The notes under the pieces: generated by a model
Seen by the model: the letters and a program-made list of their open reading frames with translations, nothing else
Told to the model about the DNA's origin: nothing
The model's database searches: none
In this document: positions 54,510-63,665 of the stretch, piece after piece
Numbering within the stretch: position 1 is the first letter of the stretch
How the letters are laid out: every line of letters starts with the position of its first letter
Assembly: GCF_004117055.1 (NCBI RefSeq)
Contig: NZ_CP026363.1
Span: 788,001 to 852,000, forward strand
DNA from: Brevibacillus agri
Lineage (GTDB): Bacteria > Bacillota > Bacilli > Brevibacillales > Brevibacillaceae
DNA: 64,000 nucleotides
Reading direction: 5' to 3'
Position numbers and translations under genes: made by a program

Positions 54510-55670
54510 ATGCTGGCAGTCCATTTCGGAGCAGGCAATATCGGGCGCGGTTTCATCGGGCAACTGTTGAGACAGGCAGGCTACGAGGTTGTGTTTGTCG
54601 ATGTGAACACAGCGCTGGTCGACGAGCTGAACCAGAGAAAAATGTATCACGTGCAATTGGCAACAGCAGGAAATCCCCAGTCGGTCGTGGAAGGAGTGCG
54701 GGCGATTCACGGGCAGGATGTCGAAGCTGTCGCTGCTGCTATCGCTTCCGCCGATCTGGTGACTACGGCTGTAGGGCCAAACGTCCTCGGGCAGATTTCG
54801 GGAGCGATTGCGGCAGGCATTGCGAAGCGACTGGCAGACAATCCGCGTCCGCTCAATGTAATCGCCTGCGAAAACATGATTGGCGGGAGCGCCAAGCTGA
54901 AGGAGCACGTTTTCGCGGGGCTCTCCGCAGAGCTGCAGGCACAGGCGACGGAGTTGATCGGTTTCCCGAATGCGGCGGTAGACCGCATCGTGCCGATCCA
55001 GCAGCATGAAGACAAGCTGCTCGTTGTGGTAGAGCCGTTTTTCGAGTGGGTCGTGGACCGTTCGCAGTTAGTAGGAGACGTGCCGCAGATCGAAGGCGTC
55101 ACCTATGTAGACGATTTGGCTCCGTACATCGAGAGAAAGCTGTTTACCGTCAATACCGGCCATGCCGTGATTGCGTATCTCGGCTATCAGTTGGGATTGA
55201 AAACGATTGATGAAGCGATGCAAAACGAGAAGGTGGCGAAGGCTGCGAGAGGCGCCTTGCAGGAGACAGGAGCGCTTTTGGTAGCCAAGTACGGCTTTGA
55301 CGAGCAGGCGCATACGCAGTATATCGAGAAAATATTGGCGCGCTTCACGAATCCGCTGCTCTCGGACGAAGTGGTCCGGGTAGGGCGTTCGCCGCTGCGC
55401 AAGCTGTCCCGCCACGATCGGCTGGTAGGCCCTGCGCTGGAATGCATGGAGAGAGGAATCAGTCCCGAGCATTTGGGGTTGGCGATTGCCGCAGCGCTGT
55501 TGTTCGACTCGCCAGAGGACGAAGAAGCGGTGCGCATCCAGTCAGACTTGAAACTGTTCGGGTGGGAATATGCGTTGCACAACAACACGGGCATTCCGGC
55601 AGGCCATCCGCTGGAGGAAGTGGTGCGCAGACAAGCCCGGCTGATGCAGGAGTGGACCAGTACCAAGTAA
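54510..55670 (+). CDS. mtlD: Mannitol-1-phosphate 5-dehydrogenase
   Basis: 386 residues from ATG 54510 behind GAGGTG. NAD-binding turn [17 protein letters not shown], then [20 protein letters not shown] and [15 protein letters not shown] with the catalytic Lys/His area. It oxidises mannitol-1-phosphate to fructose-6-phosphate. Full length. Confidence 0.95.
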   Translation: MLAVHFGAGNIGRGFIGQLLRQAGYEVVFVDVNTALVDELNQRKMYHVQLATAGNPQSVVEGVRAIHGQDVEAVAAAIASADLVTTAVGPNVLGQISGAIAAGIAKRLADNPRPLNVIACENMIGGSAKLKEHVFAGLSAELQAQATELIGFPNAAVDRIVPIQQHEDKLLVVVEPFFEWVVDRSQLVGDVPQIEGVTYVDDLAPYIERKLFTVNTGHAVIAYLGYQLGLKTIDEAMQNEKVAKAARGALQETGALLVAKYGFDEQAHTQYIEKILARFTNPLLSDEVVRVGRSPLRKLSRHDRLVGPALECMERGISPEHLGLAIAAALLFDSPEDEEAVRIQSDLKLFGWEYALHNNTGIPAGHPLEEVVRRQARLMQEWTSTK

Positions 55671-55689
55671 AGAAAGGTGGGTGCAAGGA

Positions 55690-57417
55690 ATGTCCCAAAA
55701 AATCGTAGGGGTAAAAGCTTCCGCAGGGGTAGCCATCGGCAAGGCGTTTTTGCTGACCGCTCCTGACATGCAAATCAAGACGGTAGCGGTAGAAGATGCT
55801 GCCAGTGAGATTCATCGTTTCGAGGAAGCGCTGGAACGGGCGAAGGCAGACTTGCAGCAAATTGCGCTGCGCGTGGAAAAAGAGATGGGCGCGGAGCAGG
55901 CCGACATTTTCAGAGCCCACCTGCTTGTCTTGGAGGACCCTGAGCTTGTCGACACCGTAAAAGACAAGATTACACAAGAAATGACGAACGCAGAAAGCGC
56001 CCTGCACGACGTCGCGCAGGCGTTTATCGGCTTGTTCGAACAGATGGACAACGATTACATGCGCGAGCGGGCAGCCGACATTCGCGACGTGACGAAGCGT
56101 GTCCTGGCGTATTTGCTTGGAGTGAACTTTTTTCATCCCGGCTCTTTGACAGAGGAAGTCATCATTGTGGCGGAGGATTTGACTCCGTCGGACACGGCGC
56201 AGCTTGACCGCCGCTATGTAAAAGGCTTCGTGACCGACATTGGCGGACGCACTTCGCACTCCGCGATCATGGCGCGTTCCCTGGAGATTCCGGCCGTGGT
56301 CGGGACGCAGACGATCACAAGCGCGGTTCAGCCGTCTACACTCGTTATTTTGGACGGGCATGAAGGCGTGGTCATCATCGACCCGAGCGAGGAAGAGATC
56401 GCGCTCTATACGAGGAAGCAGGCGGAGTACGCCGAGCAAAAGGCCGAGCTGGAAAAGCTGGTCCACAACCCGACCATTACGGCAGATCAGCATCACGTGG
56501 AGCTGGCGGCCAATATCGGAAGCCCGGCCGATGTGGCAGGCGCGCTCGCAAACGGCGCAGAAGGGGTTGGCCTTTTCCGCACCGAGTTTTTATACATGGG
56601 ACGGGATGATTTCCCGACAGAAGAAGAGCAGTACCTCGCCTACAAGCAGGTGCTCGCGGGCATGGGCGACAAGCCTGTCGTCATCCGCACGCTGGACATC
56701 GGGGGCGACAAGCACCTCTCCTATCTGGACATGCCGGAGGAGATGAATCCGTTCCTCGGCTATCGCGCGATCCGGCTGTGTCTCGACAGACAGGAGCTGT
56801 TCCGCACGCAACTGCGCGCCCTGCTGCGGGCGAGCGCGCATGGCAATCTGAAGATCATGTTTCCGATGATAGCGACGCTGGAGGAGTTCCGCGCGGCCAA
56901 AGCGATCCTGGAAGAAGAGAAGCAGGGCTTGCAAAACAGCGGAGTCGCTGTATCCGATCGCATCGAAGTGGGTATCATGATTGAGATCCCTGCTGCCGCC
57001 ATGATGGCAGATGTATTCGCGCGGGAAGTAGACTTTTTCAGCATCGGAACCAACGACCTGATTCAATATACGATGGCAGCGGATCGAATGAACGAACGGG
57101 TAGCCTACCTGTACCAGCCGTATCACCCTGCGGTCCTGCGGCTGTTGCGCAACGTCATCGAGGCAGGGCACAGCCAAGGCAAATGGGTAGGGATGTGCGG
57201 AGAAATGGCAGGCGATCCTGTTGCCGTACCGATCCTTTTGGGACTCGGCCTCGACGAGTTCAGCATGAGCGCGAGCAGCATTTTGCCAGCCCGCAAGCAG
57301 ATCAGCCAGTTGAGCCGGGAGGAAATGGCAAAGCATATCGACGCGATTTTGCAGATGAGCACATCCGCGCAGGTAGAAGCGTTTGTCAAAGAAACAATTT
57401 TGCAAGAAGACATCTAA
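55690..57417 (+). CDS. ptsI: PTS enzyme I (phosphoenolpyruvate-protein phosphotransferase)
   Basis: 575 residues from ATG 55690; an in-frame GTG at 55681 lies within the probable ribosome site. Phospho-His in [17 protein letters not shown] (near 188), PEP-binding [42 protein letters not shown] and the active-site Cys in GMCGEMAGD. First step of every PTS in the cell. Its place within the mannitol locus, with ptsH after it, is unusual. Confidence 0.95.
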   Translation: MSQKIVGVKASAGVAIGKAFLLTAPDMQIKTVAVEDAASEIHRFEEALERAKADLQQIALRVEKEMGAEQADIFRAHLLVLEDPELVDTVKDKITQEMTNAESALHDVAQAFIGLFEQMDNDYMRERAADIRDVTKRVLAYLLGVNFFHPGSLTEEVIIVAEDLTPSDTAQLDRRYVKGFVTDIGGRTSHSAIMARSLEIPAVVGTQTITSAVQPSTLVILDGHEGVVIIDPSEEEIALYTRKQAEYAEQKAELEKLVHNPTITADQHHVELAANIGSPADVAGALANGAEGVGLFRTEFLYMGRDDFPTEEEQYLAYKQVLAGMGDKPVVIRTLDIGGDKHLSYLDMPEEMNPFLGYRAIRLCLDRQELFRTQLRALLRASAHGNLKIMFPMIATLEEFRAAKAILEEEKQGLQNSGVAVSDRIEVGIMIEIPAAAMMADVFAREVDFFSIGTNDLIQYTMAADRMNERVAYLYQPYHPAVLRLLRNVIEAGHSQGKWVGMCGEMAGDPVAVPILLGLGLDEFSMSASSILPARKQISQLSREEMAKHIDAILQMSTSAQVEAFVKETILQEDI

Positions 57418-57431
57418 GGAGGCACAACAGG

Positions 57432-57692
57432 ATGGTGGAGAAGAAAATTGTAGTCCAATTGCCGCACGGCTTGCATGCGAGACCGGCAGCTAATTTTGTG
57501 AAGATGGCCACGTCCTTTTCCAGCGAGATCAAGATCGTCAAACAGGAAAAGACGGTCAACGGAAAGAGCATCATGGGCATCATGGCTTCGGCGATCGCCA
57601 AAGGGGAGGAAATTACCCTGATTGCCGATGGCGTAGACGAGAACGAAGCGATTGCTGCGCTGGAAAAAGTGTTGCTGTCGCAAGAAGGATAA
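57432..57692 (+). CDS. ptsH: HPr phosphocarrier protein
   Basis: 86 residues from ATG 57432 behind AAGGAGG. PHGLHARPAANFVKMA holds the phospho-His near 15; NGKSIMGIMA has the regulatory Ser46 used by HPr kinase. Probably the general HPr. The paralogue at 18880 belongs to the chitobiose PTS. Confidence 0.95.
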   Translation: MVEKKIVVQLPHGLHARPAANFVKMATSFSSEIKIVKQEKTVNGKSIMGIMASAIAKGEEITLIADGVDENEAIAALEKVLLSQEG

Positions 57693-57699
57693 ATTCCGG

Positions 57700-57733
57700 A
57701 AAAACCCCCTGTCAGAAAGGGGGTTTTTCTTTT
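57700..57733 (+). terminator. Terminator of the mannitol-PTS locus
   Basis: AAAAACCCCCT (57700-57710) pairs with AGGGGGTTTTT (57718-57728), then CTTTT. Confidence 0.9.
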
Positions 57734-57774
57734 GACACAAAGCAAAGCGCTTCGTGACAGCAAGCTTGCTTTCT

Positions 57775-59490
57775 TCAAGAGTGCGCTCCGTTGCCTTGCT
57801 GCCGTGACGCGCGTCGAGGCGTGAGCCGCTTCTGCTCTCGCTGTTCGACCAGCATCCGCTCCATCTGGCGGCGCACAGGCTCTGCGGAAGGATTGGCATA
57901 GGCAGGTGCGGCGAGATTGCGCATTTCAGATGGATCTGTGCTGAGATTGTACAATTCGTATTCGGGTTCGATGGCCGGGGAAGACTCGGCAGGTGATGGG
58001 GGCACCGCGAAGTAACGAGAGTATTTCCACAACTCCCGGTGTCCATGTCCAGCAGACGGCAGGCAGGCTATGACGGTTTCGATTCGGTTCGGCTCGATGA
58101 CGGAGTGATAGGGCTGGCCGAACAGGCTGATCTGGTGCTGTCCTTTTGTCACATCATCCTCCGACATGAAGTATAGCGGCCCGGTATCGCTTGCGTCTGT
58201 TTCGCCGTTGCCGAGAATCAGCGCAGAGAAATCTTTTCCCGCAAGCGGGCGGACTTCGCTGTGAGTCAACTGCAATTCTGCGGAAATGGCCGCCACATCC
58301 GCATGGGCACAGCCGAGCAGGGTCGGGAGGATATCCACATGGCTGGTCAGCATTTCGGTAGACAGAGGCTGTGGAAAAAGCAGCGGATTGTGGATGATGA
58401 GCGGGAGGTGAATCGCTTCCTCGTAGGCGCAATACCATTTTTGATGGAGCCCGCCGTGTGCCCCCAGCAGTTCGCCGTGGTCGGATGTGAACAAAATCAA
58501 TGTTTCCGGGTAAAAGGACGTTGCCGTCAATGCTTGCAGCACGCGCATGATCTGTTGATCGGCATTTTTTTGCAACTGGTAATACAAGCGGCGGTAAAAA
58601 GGCTCGTCTGAGATCGGCTGGAACGCTTGTGGATAAACCTCGCGATAGCTCGCCTGGCAGCGCGGCTTCGTCTCAAGCGATTCGTGCCGGGTCGGAGGCG
58701 GAGCGATTGCGGGCACGGATGGCTCTACTTCAAAGCGAAAAAGCGGAACTTGTGCCGAGATATCCCCATAGAGGGCGATATCGTGTGGATTGACAAAAGA
58801 AGCGACGATGAGCCACGGCTGGTACGTCTCCGGGCGTGTGAGCCGACTTTTTTCCTGATCGAGCCAACCGAGCAGGCTGACAACCTCGCTGCCGTACACC
58901 ACGTCCCGGCCGTTTACGCCGATGGCGGCTGATGAGCCTGAATTGTGCGGGGCTCTGCCGTGCGGCTCAGGGCCGATCCAGCCGGAAAAGCCGTAGTCGT
59001 TTAACCGATTGGCGAGCCAGTACAGGCGCTCCTTTTCCGGGTCGGGCATGCCTGTGCCGGAATCGTAGCTCAGGATGGGCAGGTGCGTGCCCGGTACCCA
59101 AATATCGCGATCGGATATGTGCCATTTGCCTTTGTAATACGTGCGGTAGCCGAGAGCGCGGAAGTAGTCGCCCATGGTAGGCACGGTGTTTGGATCGAGC
59201 CAAAACATGTCGCTGTCAGGGGAGCTTTTGGCGGCGCCGCTCGTCTGGGTGACGCCGTGCAGGGACGGGTACTGCCCGGTAAACAGCGTGGCCCTGCTGG
59301 GACAGCAGGCTGTCGCGCCTGCGTAGTGGCGCTTGAACTCCAGGCCGTGGCTGCGCAAAAAAGAATGAGCGGGAAGCTCTGCATCGCGCCATGCCCGCAC
59401 AGAGGCTTCCTCGTAAGCGGGCGGATAGCGCTCCTGATCGACAATTATCAACAGGATGTTCGGACGGGTTTGAAAAAAGCGACTCAACAT
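57775..59490 (-). CDS. Sulfatase family enzyme (arylsulfatase type)
   Basis: 571 residues from ATG 59490 behind GGAGG. N-terminal PNILLIIVDQERYPPAY with metal-binding Asp; the sulfatase signature ATACCPSRATLFTGQYPSLH, in which the second Cys of CCPSR would become formylglycine; YKGKWHI; SFVNPHDIALY; TLILFTSDHGELLGAHGG with the second metal Asp-His; HVDILPTLLG. No signal peptide, so it looks cytoplasmic. Choline-sulfatase or another small-substrate sulfatase is likely. No formylglycine-generating enzyme gene is near. Confidence 0.88.
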   Translation of the reverse strand: MLSRFFQTRPNILLIIVDQERYPPAYEEASVRAWRDAELPAHSFLRSHGLEFKRHYAGATACCPSRATLFTGQYPSLHGVTQTSGAAKSSPDSDMFWLDPNTVPTMGDYFRALGYRTYYKGKWHISDRDIWVPGTHLPILSYDSGTGMPDPEKERLYWLANRLNDYGFSGWIGPEPHGRAPHNSGSSAAIGVNGRDVVYGSEVVSLLGWLDQEKSRLTRPETYQPWLIVASFVNPHDIALYGDISAQVPLFRFEVEPSVPAIAPPPTRHESLETKPRCQASYREVYPQAFQPISDEPFYRRLYYQLQKNADQQIMRVLQALTATSFYPETLILFTSDHGELLGAHGGLHQKWYCAYEEAIHLPLIIHNPLLFPQPLSTEMLTSHVDILPTLLGCAHADVAAISAELQLTHSEVRPLAGKDFSALILGNGETDASDTGPLYFMSEDDVTKGQHQISLFGQPYHSVIEPNRIETVIACLPSAGHGHRELWKYSRYFAVPPSPAESSPAIEPEYELYNLSTDPSEMRNLAAPAYANPSAEPVRRQMERMLVEQREQKRLTPRRASRQQGNGAHS

Positions 59491-59556
59491 ATGGACGCCT
59501 CCAGGTGAGATGTTCACACTGTTATCAACATATGGGGATAAGCTTTGTCCTTATCC

Positions 59557-59586
59557 ACAAAAAAACGCCTGGCTGCGCACCAGGCG
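59557..59586 (-). terminator. Terminator of the yeiH-type gene
   Basis: On the minus strand CGCCTGG pairs with CCAGGCG (59566-59586), followed by seven T. Confidence 0.85.
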
Positions 59587-59605
59587 ATGATGGGTTCTCC
59601 ACAGG

Positions 59606-60676
59606 CTAGATCAGCATGTAGGACAGCGCGGATAACAGGATCGAGGTAATGGACATGGCGATCAGCGGCTTTGCCGCTTTTGAGCGCAGGGCACGCAGGT
59701 TGACGTTCAGTCCGAGACCGACCATCGCCATGGTCAGCACGAAGGTGGTCAATTGGGCCACTCCGGCGTTGAAGGCGGCGGAGACAGGAATGTGCTTGCC
59801 GAGCACGTAGCTTCCGAACAGGCTCATGACCAGAAAGCCGATCAAAAACCAGGGAAACTCGATTTTGGCTGCGCCTTGCCTTTTCCCGCTGCGCTTCATC
59901 CAGAACATCAAGAGAAAACAGAGCGGGACCAGCAGGAGCACGCGTCCCAACTTGGCCAACAGTCCCATTGCCAGGCCGTCCTGCCCGGCAGGCGCGGCCG
60001 CGAGTGCGACGTGGGCGATTTCATGCAGGCTGATGCCCGACCACATCCCGTAATCGACGGCAGTCATAGGCAGAAAAGGGCGCAGGACGGTGTAGGCGAT
60101 TGCGAAAACGGTTCCGACGAGCGCGATGATGCCTACGCCAATGGCGGTATCTTCGTCTTTGGCCTGGATGATCGGCGAGACGGCAGCGATGGCCGCTGCT
60201 CCGCAGACTCCGGTTCCTACGCCGAGCATGAGCGAGAGCGAGGTGTCGGCTTTCAGCCATTTGGCGATCAGCATGGTGAGCGCGATGGAAAAAACGATGA
60301 CTCCTGCGTCGTAGACAAGCAGTCCAAGTCCTTGATGCAAAACGACGCCCATATTCAGCTTCAGTCCGTACAAAATGATGGCGAGCCGCAGCAAACGCTT
60401 GGCGGAAAATTGAATCCCTGACCGCAGCGGCTCCGGATATCCCCAAAACTGGCGATAGGCCACGGCGATCAGGATGGCACAGGCCAACGGTCCGACCCGG
60501 TCAAAGCCGGGAATGTAAGCTAAGCCGTAACCCAGTAGCGCGATGACAAAGGTGAAGGCGACACCGCCGAGCCAGAAGGAAACAGGGGCAGGTATGTTGT
60601 GAGGCTTGCTTTCAGCTTTGACAGATGCCTGGTCGTTGTCGTTCAATGGCGCGCTTTCATGCAGCGGGGAGGCCAT
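59606..60676 (-). CDS. YeiH/UPF0324 family membrane protein
   Basis: 356 residues from ATG 60676 behind GGAGTG. Ten or more membrane helices. Conserved segments are FSAKRLLRLAIILYGLKLNM, GVGTGVCGAAAIAAVSPIIQ and WSGISLHEIAHVALAA. Family members are thought to export or import sulfite/sulfonate-like anions; the function is not firmly known. Divergent from a LysR-type gene, as yeiH is from yeiE in E. coli. Confidence 0.88.
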   Translation of the reverse strand: MASPLHESAPLNDNDQASVKAESKPHNIPAPVSFWLGGVAFTFVIALLGYGLAYIPGFDRVGPLACAILIAVAYRQFWGYPEPLRSGIQFSAKRLLRLAIILYGLKLNMGVVLHQGLGLLVYDAGVIVFSIALTMLIAKWLKADTSLSLMLGVGTGVCGAAAIAAVSPIIQAKDEDTAIGVGIIALVGTVFAIAYTVLRPFLPMTAVDYGMWSGISLHEIAHVALAAAPAGQDGLAMGLLAKLGRVLLLVPLCFLLMFWMKRSGKRQGAAKIEFPWFLIGFLVMSLFGSYVLGKHIPVSAAFNAGVAQLTTFVLTMAMVGLGLNVNLRALRSKAAKPLIAMSITSILLSALSYMLI

Positions 60677-60807
60677 TGCGATCACTCCTCGAACAGATTT
60701 GACAACCAAAGCATAAAACAACTATAACAATAAGAAAAATAAATCATTGCTATGATGATGATAAGTAAAAGCGTATAGTTGTTGGAAAAAGAAGAGGGGG
60801 ATGCTGC

Positions 60808-61704
60808 ATGGATCAGCAACTGCGCGTATTTGTCACGGTCGCAGACAGGCAAAACTTTTCGCGGGCCGCCGAAGAATTGCACATGACACAGCCAGCCGTC
60901 AGCCAGTACATTCTCTCGCTGGAGCGGGCGATCGGGTCGAAGTTGCTGGAGCGCAGCAACAAGTACGTCAGGTTGAACAAGGCGGGGGAGATCGTTTACC
61001 ATCATGCCCGGGAAATTTTAGGGCTGTACACGCGCATGCAGAGCCTGGTCGACGACTTGATGAACACGCCGAGTGGGCATTTGACGATTGGCGCCAGCTA
61101 CACGTATGGAGAGTATGTCCTGCCTCACGTGATCGCGAGGCTGCGCAAAGACTACCCTTTGATTACGCCGACGATCACGATTCACAATTCGACCGTCATC
61201 GCTGACCTGGTAGCGACCCGGCAACTGGATGTCGGGATCGTGGAGGGGGAGTACGTGAACGAAAAAATGTGCATCGAGCCGTTTGCCGACGATCGCATGT
61301 ACGTGATCGTCTCCCCGCAGCATCGGCTGGCAGGCAAGGAGAAGGTTGCGGTCAGCGAGCTGATGCAGGAGACGTGGATTGTGCGGGAGGAAGGCTCCGG
61401 GACGCGGGAGGCGGCGGAAAAGATGTTTCGCCAGCTCAAATTCCAGCCGCAGAAGCGAATGGAGTTCGGCAGCACACAGGTGATTAAGGAATCGGTAGAA
61501 GCGGGCCTCGGGATCAGTCTCTTGTCCTATTGGGCGATCCGCAAAGAGCGCCAGTTGGGGACGCTCTGTACCTTGAAAGTAGCGGGCACGCCCGTGACGC
61601 GGGATTTTTCGCTGGTGACGAAATCGAACGAGTTCCAGACGAGAGCGTTGGAGATTTTCATGGATCTGATTCGCTCGCACGTGCCGGAGGGATCGCACGT
61701 CTGA
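60808..61704 (+). CDS. LysR-type transcriptional regulator (YeiE/YwfK/CysL-like)
   Basis: 298 residues from ATG 60808 behind AGAGGGGG. N-terminal HTH (FVTVADRQNFSRAAEELHMT, QPAVSQYILSLERAIGSKLL). Effector domain with IGASYTYGEYVLP and GLGISLLSYWAI. It most likely controls the divergent yeiH-type gene from the 130-bp shared region. The effector may be sulfite or another sulfur anion by analogy. Confidence 0.9.
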   Translation: MDQQLRVFVTVADRQNFSRAAEELHMTQPAVSQYILSLERAIGSKLLERSNKYVRLNKAGEIVYHHAREILGLYTRMQSLVDDLMNTPSGHLTIGASYTYGEYVLPHVIARLRKDYPLITPTITIHNSTVIADLVATRQLDVGIVEGEYVNEKMCIEPFADDRMYVIVSPQHRLAGKEKVAVSELMQETWIVREEGSGTREAAEKMFRQLKFQPQKRMEFGSTQVIKESVEAGLGISLLSYWAIRKERQLGTLCTLKVAGTPVTRDFSLVTKSNEFQTRALEIFMDLIRSHVPEGSHV

Positions 61705-61724
61705 AACGCGTCTAAAGCAGGCAA

Positions 61725-61756
61725 GCGGCGCAGTCTGCCAGACGCGCCGCATTTTT
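61725..61756 (+). terminator. Terminator of the LysR gene
   Basis: GCGGCGC (61725-61731) pairs with GCGCCGC (61744-61750), followed by ATTTTT. Confidence 0.85.
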
Positions 61757-61839
61757 GGGAGGTGGGCATTCTCGGTCATGCCAAGATGCGAGTAACGCGC
61801 CTGGCGGTTTGTTTTTGCTTGCTGCCTTGTTGCCTGCGG

Positions 61840-63333
61840 TCATGCTTTCCCGGCAGGGGGCGTGGCGAGCGTCAGGCGGAAGGTAGTGCCCGCCGGACTG
61901 CTCTGCACCAGCTCTACCTCGCCGCCATGCGCCCTGGCGAGCAGGCGGCAAATCGTCAGGCCAAGCCCGAGGCCGTGCTTTTTCTTCCGCTTGCTGTCCC
62001 CCCGGTAGTACCGCTCGAAAATGAACGGGGCTTCTTCAGCGGGAATGCCTTTGCCGTTGTCGATGATGTCGAGGATGAGCTTGTCGGTTTGCCGGGCGAC
62101 CACTTCGATGCGCGTCGCTGCTGCGGCCACGCTGTTGTTGAGCAAATTCAGCAAAATTTGTTTGAAATGCGCGCTGTCTCCGATTCAGACGATTTCCGGC
62201 TGGGGCAGCGTGATTTCGATGGCGGTTTCGGCAAAGGCAGGCAAGGTGCCGACTTGCGCGACGACCTGCTCCAGCAAGCTGGCGAGCTTGATTTCCTGCT
62301 TTTCCGCGTAGACAGCGCCTGCCTCCATCGAGGAAAAGTCGAGCAGGTCGTTAACCATCGTCTGCAGCCGCTTTGCTTCATCCATGCTGATCTGCATGAA
62401 CTCGTCGGCATCGGGGCCTTTGACGACCCCGTCCTTTACAGCCTGTATCATCCCGCGAATCGACGTAACCGGGGTGCGCAACTCGTGGGAGACTCCGGCC
62501 AGCAAGTCTGTGCGCATCCGCTCCAACTGCCCCAGCCGCTTGGCCATGTCAGCGAACGGGGAGACGAGCTGGCTGATCTCGGCTTCTTTGACCCGGGTGG
62601 AGTCGGGCAGGGCTGGCTCGTAGTTGCCGGAAGAGATTTGCTCCGCTGCCAGCGCCAATTGGCGAAGCGGCTGCGTAAGCGAACGCGACAGGACGTAGAC
62701 CAATCGCCCAGCCGCAAAGCGTAATGATCCCGATCGAAACCATGATTGTGATGTACGTATGCACCAGATCGTTGTTGAGGCGGGTGCTGACGTAATACGT
62801 TCCCGCCACTGTGTTTTGCTCGTAGTACGGCACCCCGACCCGCAGCCATGTGGCGTCTTTCAGCGTGATGATCTCGCGCGTTTCTTGGCGGATGTCGGCG
62901 GGCTGGACAGGGGCAGGCAAGGTGACCGCAGTGCTGGCGATAGCGAGATTTTCTTCCAGGCTGATCGCCGGCAACGCCGCGCTGTTTGCGGTAGCGTCCG
63001 CCAGCTTCACCATTTTTACGGCTACAGGCGCTTTGTCAGAGTCCGCCTCTGTCGCGGGAACTGCGAGTGTCAGCGCCGCTTTCATAAACTTGCCTTCTTT
63101 TTCAAGCTGCTTGAGCAGTTCGTCCACGGAGATGCCTTTTTCCTTTGCCATCTGCTCCAGATTAATGACCGGCTGCATTGGCACTTGCATGCCGTCGTTT
63201 TGGACGGTAACGGTTTTGGCAGGGAAAGTCGCGACAGCTTTTTGCACTGTGGATTCATCTGCGGCAAATGCAGAGCCTGCCATTGCGGATACGGCCAGAG
63301 CGATTACGGACATTGCGAGTTTCTTTTTCATGA
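61840..63333 (-). pseudogene. Degraded sensor histidine kinase gene fused to a secreted-protein N-terminus
   Basis: ATG 63333 (GGAGGAA upstream) begins a signal peptide (MKKKLAMSVIALAVSAMAGS, FAADE) and about 120 residues of a secreted protein. Near ADIRQETREIITLKDA the frame passes into the extracellular and second membrane part of a kinase (HTYITIMVSIGIITLCGW). A frameshift near 62703 then separates this from HAMP and the His box (LAGVSHELRTPVTSIRGMI). An in-frame TGA near 62182 cuts off the ATPase domain (LLNLLNNSVAAA, DNGKGIPAEE, HGLGLGLTICRLL). At least two lesions plus a fusion, so no working kinase. Confidence 0.8.
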
Positions 63334-63476
63334 AAAATTCCTCCTTGGGGTTTCGGTTTGTTTTTTGTTTGTGCCAGCTTGCGGGCTTGCCCGTCCCGGC
63401 TACACAACCAAGATAGCCAGGCCGTGTGTCCGTCAAATGACCGGAATATGGAAAAGTCGTGGAATACCGAAAACGC
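63334..63476. other. Intergenic region before the eutL promoter
   Basis: Holds the ribosome site of the broken kinase gene (minus strand) and, at 63468-63481, CGAAAACGCTTGCA, a 12-of-14 match to the Bacillus cre consensus overlapping the -35 of the next promoter. Confidence 0.45.
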
Positions 63477-63505
63477 TTGCATTTTTTCTTGCCTTGTCAT
63501 ACATT
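63477..63505 (+). promoter_or_regulatory. Sigma-A promoter of eutL
   Basis: TTGCAT (63477-63482), 17 bases, TACATT (63500-63505). Overlaps the cre-like sequence, so catabolite repression is plausible. Confidence 0.65.
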
Positions 63506-63570
63506 AGAAGCAGGAATAAGATCGCAGAATTGGCGTGAATCTTATCCGAACAAGTGAATAGACAAAAGGC

Positions 63571-63624
63571 AAAGGTGCCCTTGAACACGAGTCTTGTTCT
63601 TTCGTGTTTAGGCACCTTTTTTTG
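63571..63624 (+). terminator. Leader terminator/attenuator upstream of eutL
   Basis: AAAGGTGCC (63571-63579) pairs with GGCACCTTT (63611-63619), with an inner AACACGA/TCGTGTT stem (63584-63608), then TTTT. It stands between the promoter and the gene, as in eut leaders controlled by antitermination. Confidence 0.75.
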
Positions 63625-63665
63625 CGTTTTGAAAAGGGAAGTTGTCTGAAAGGAGTGTGACACGC

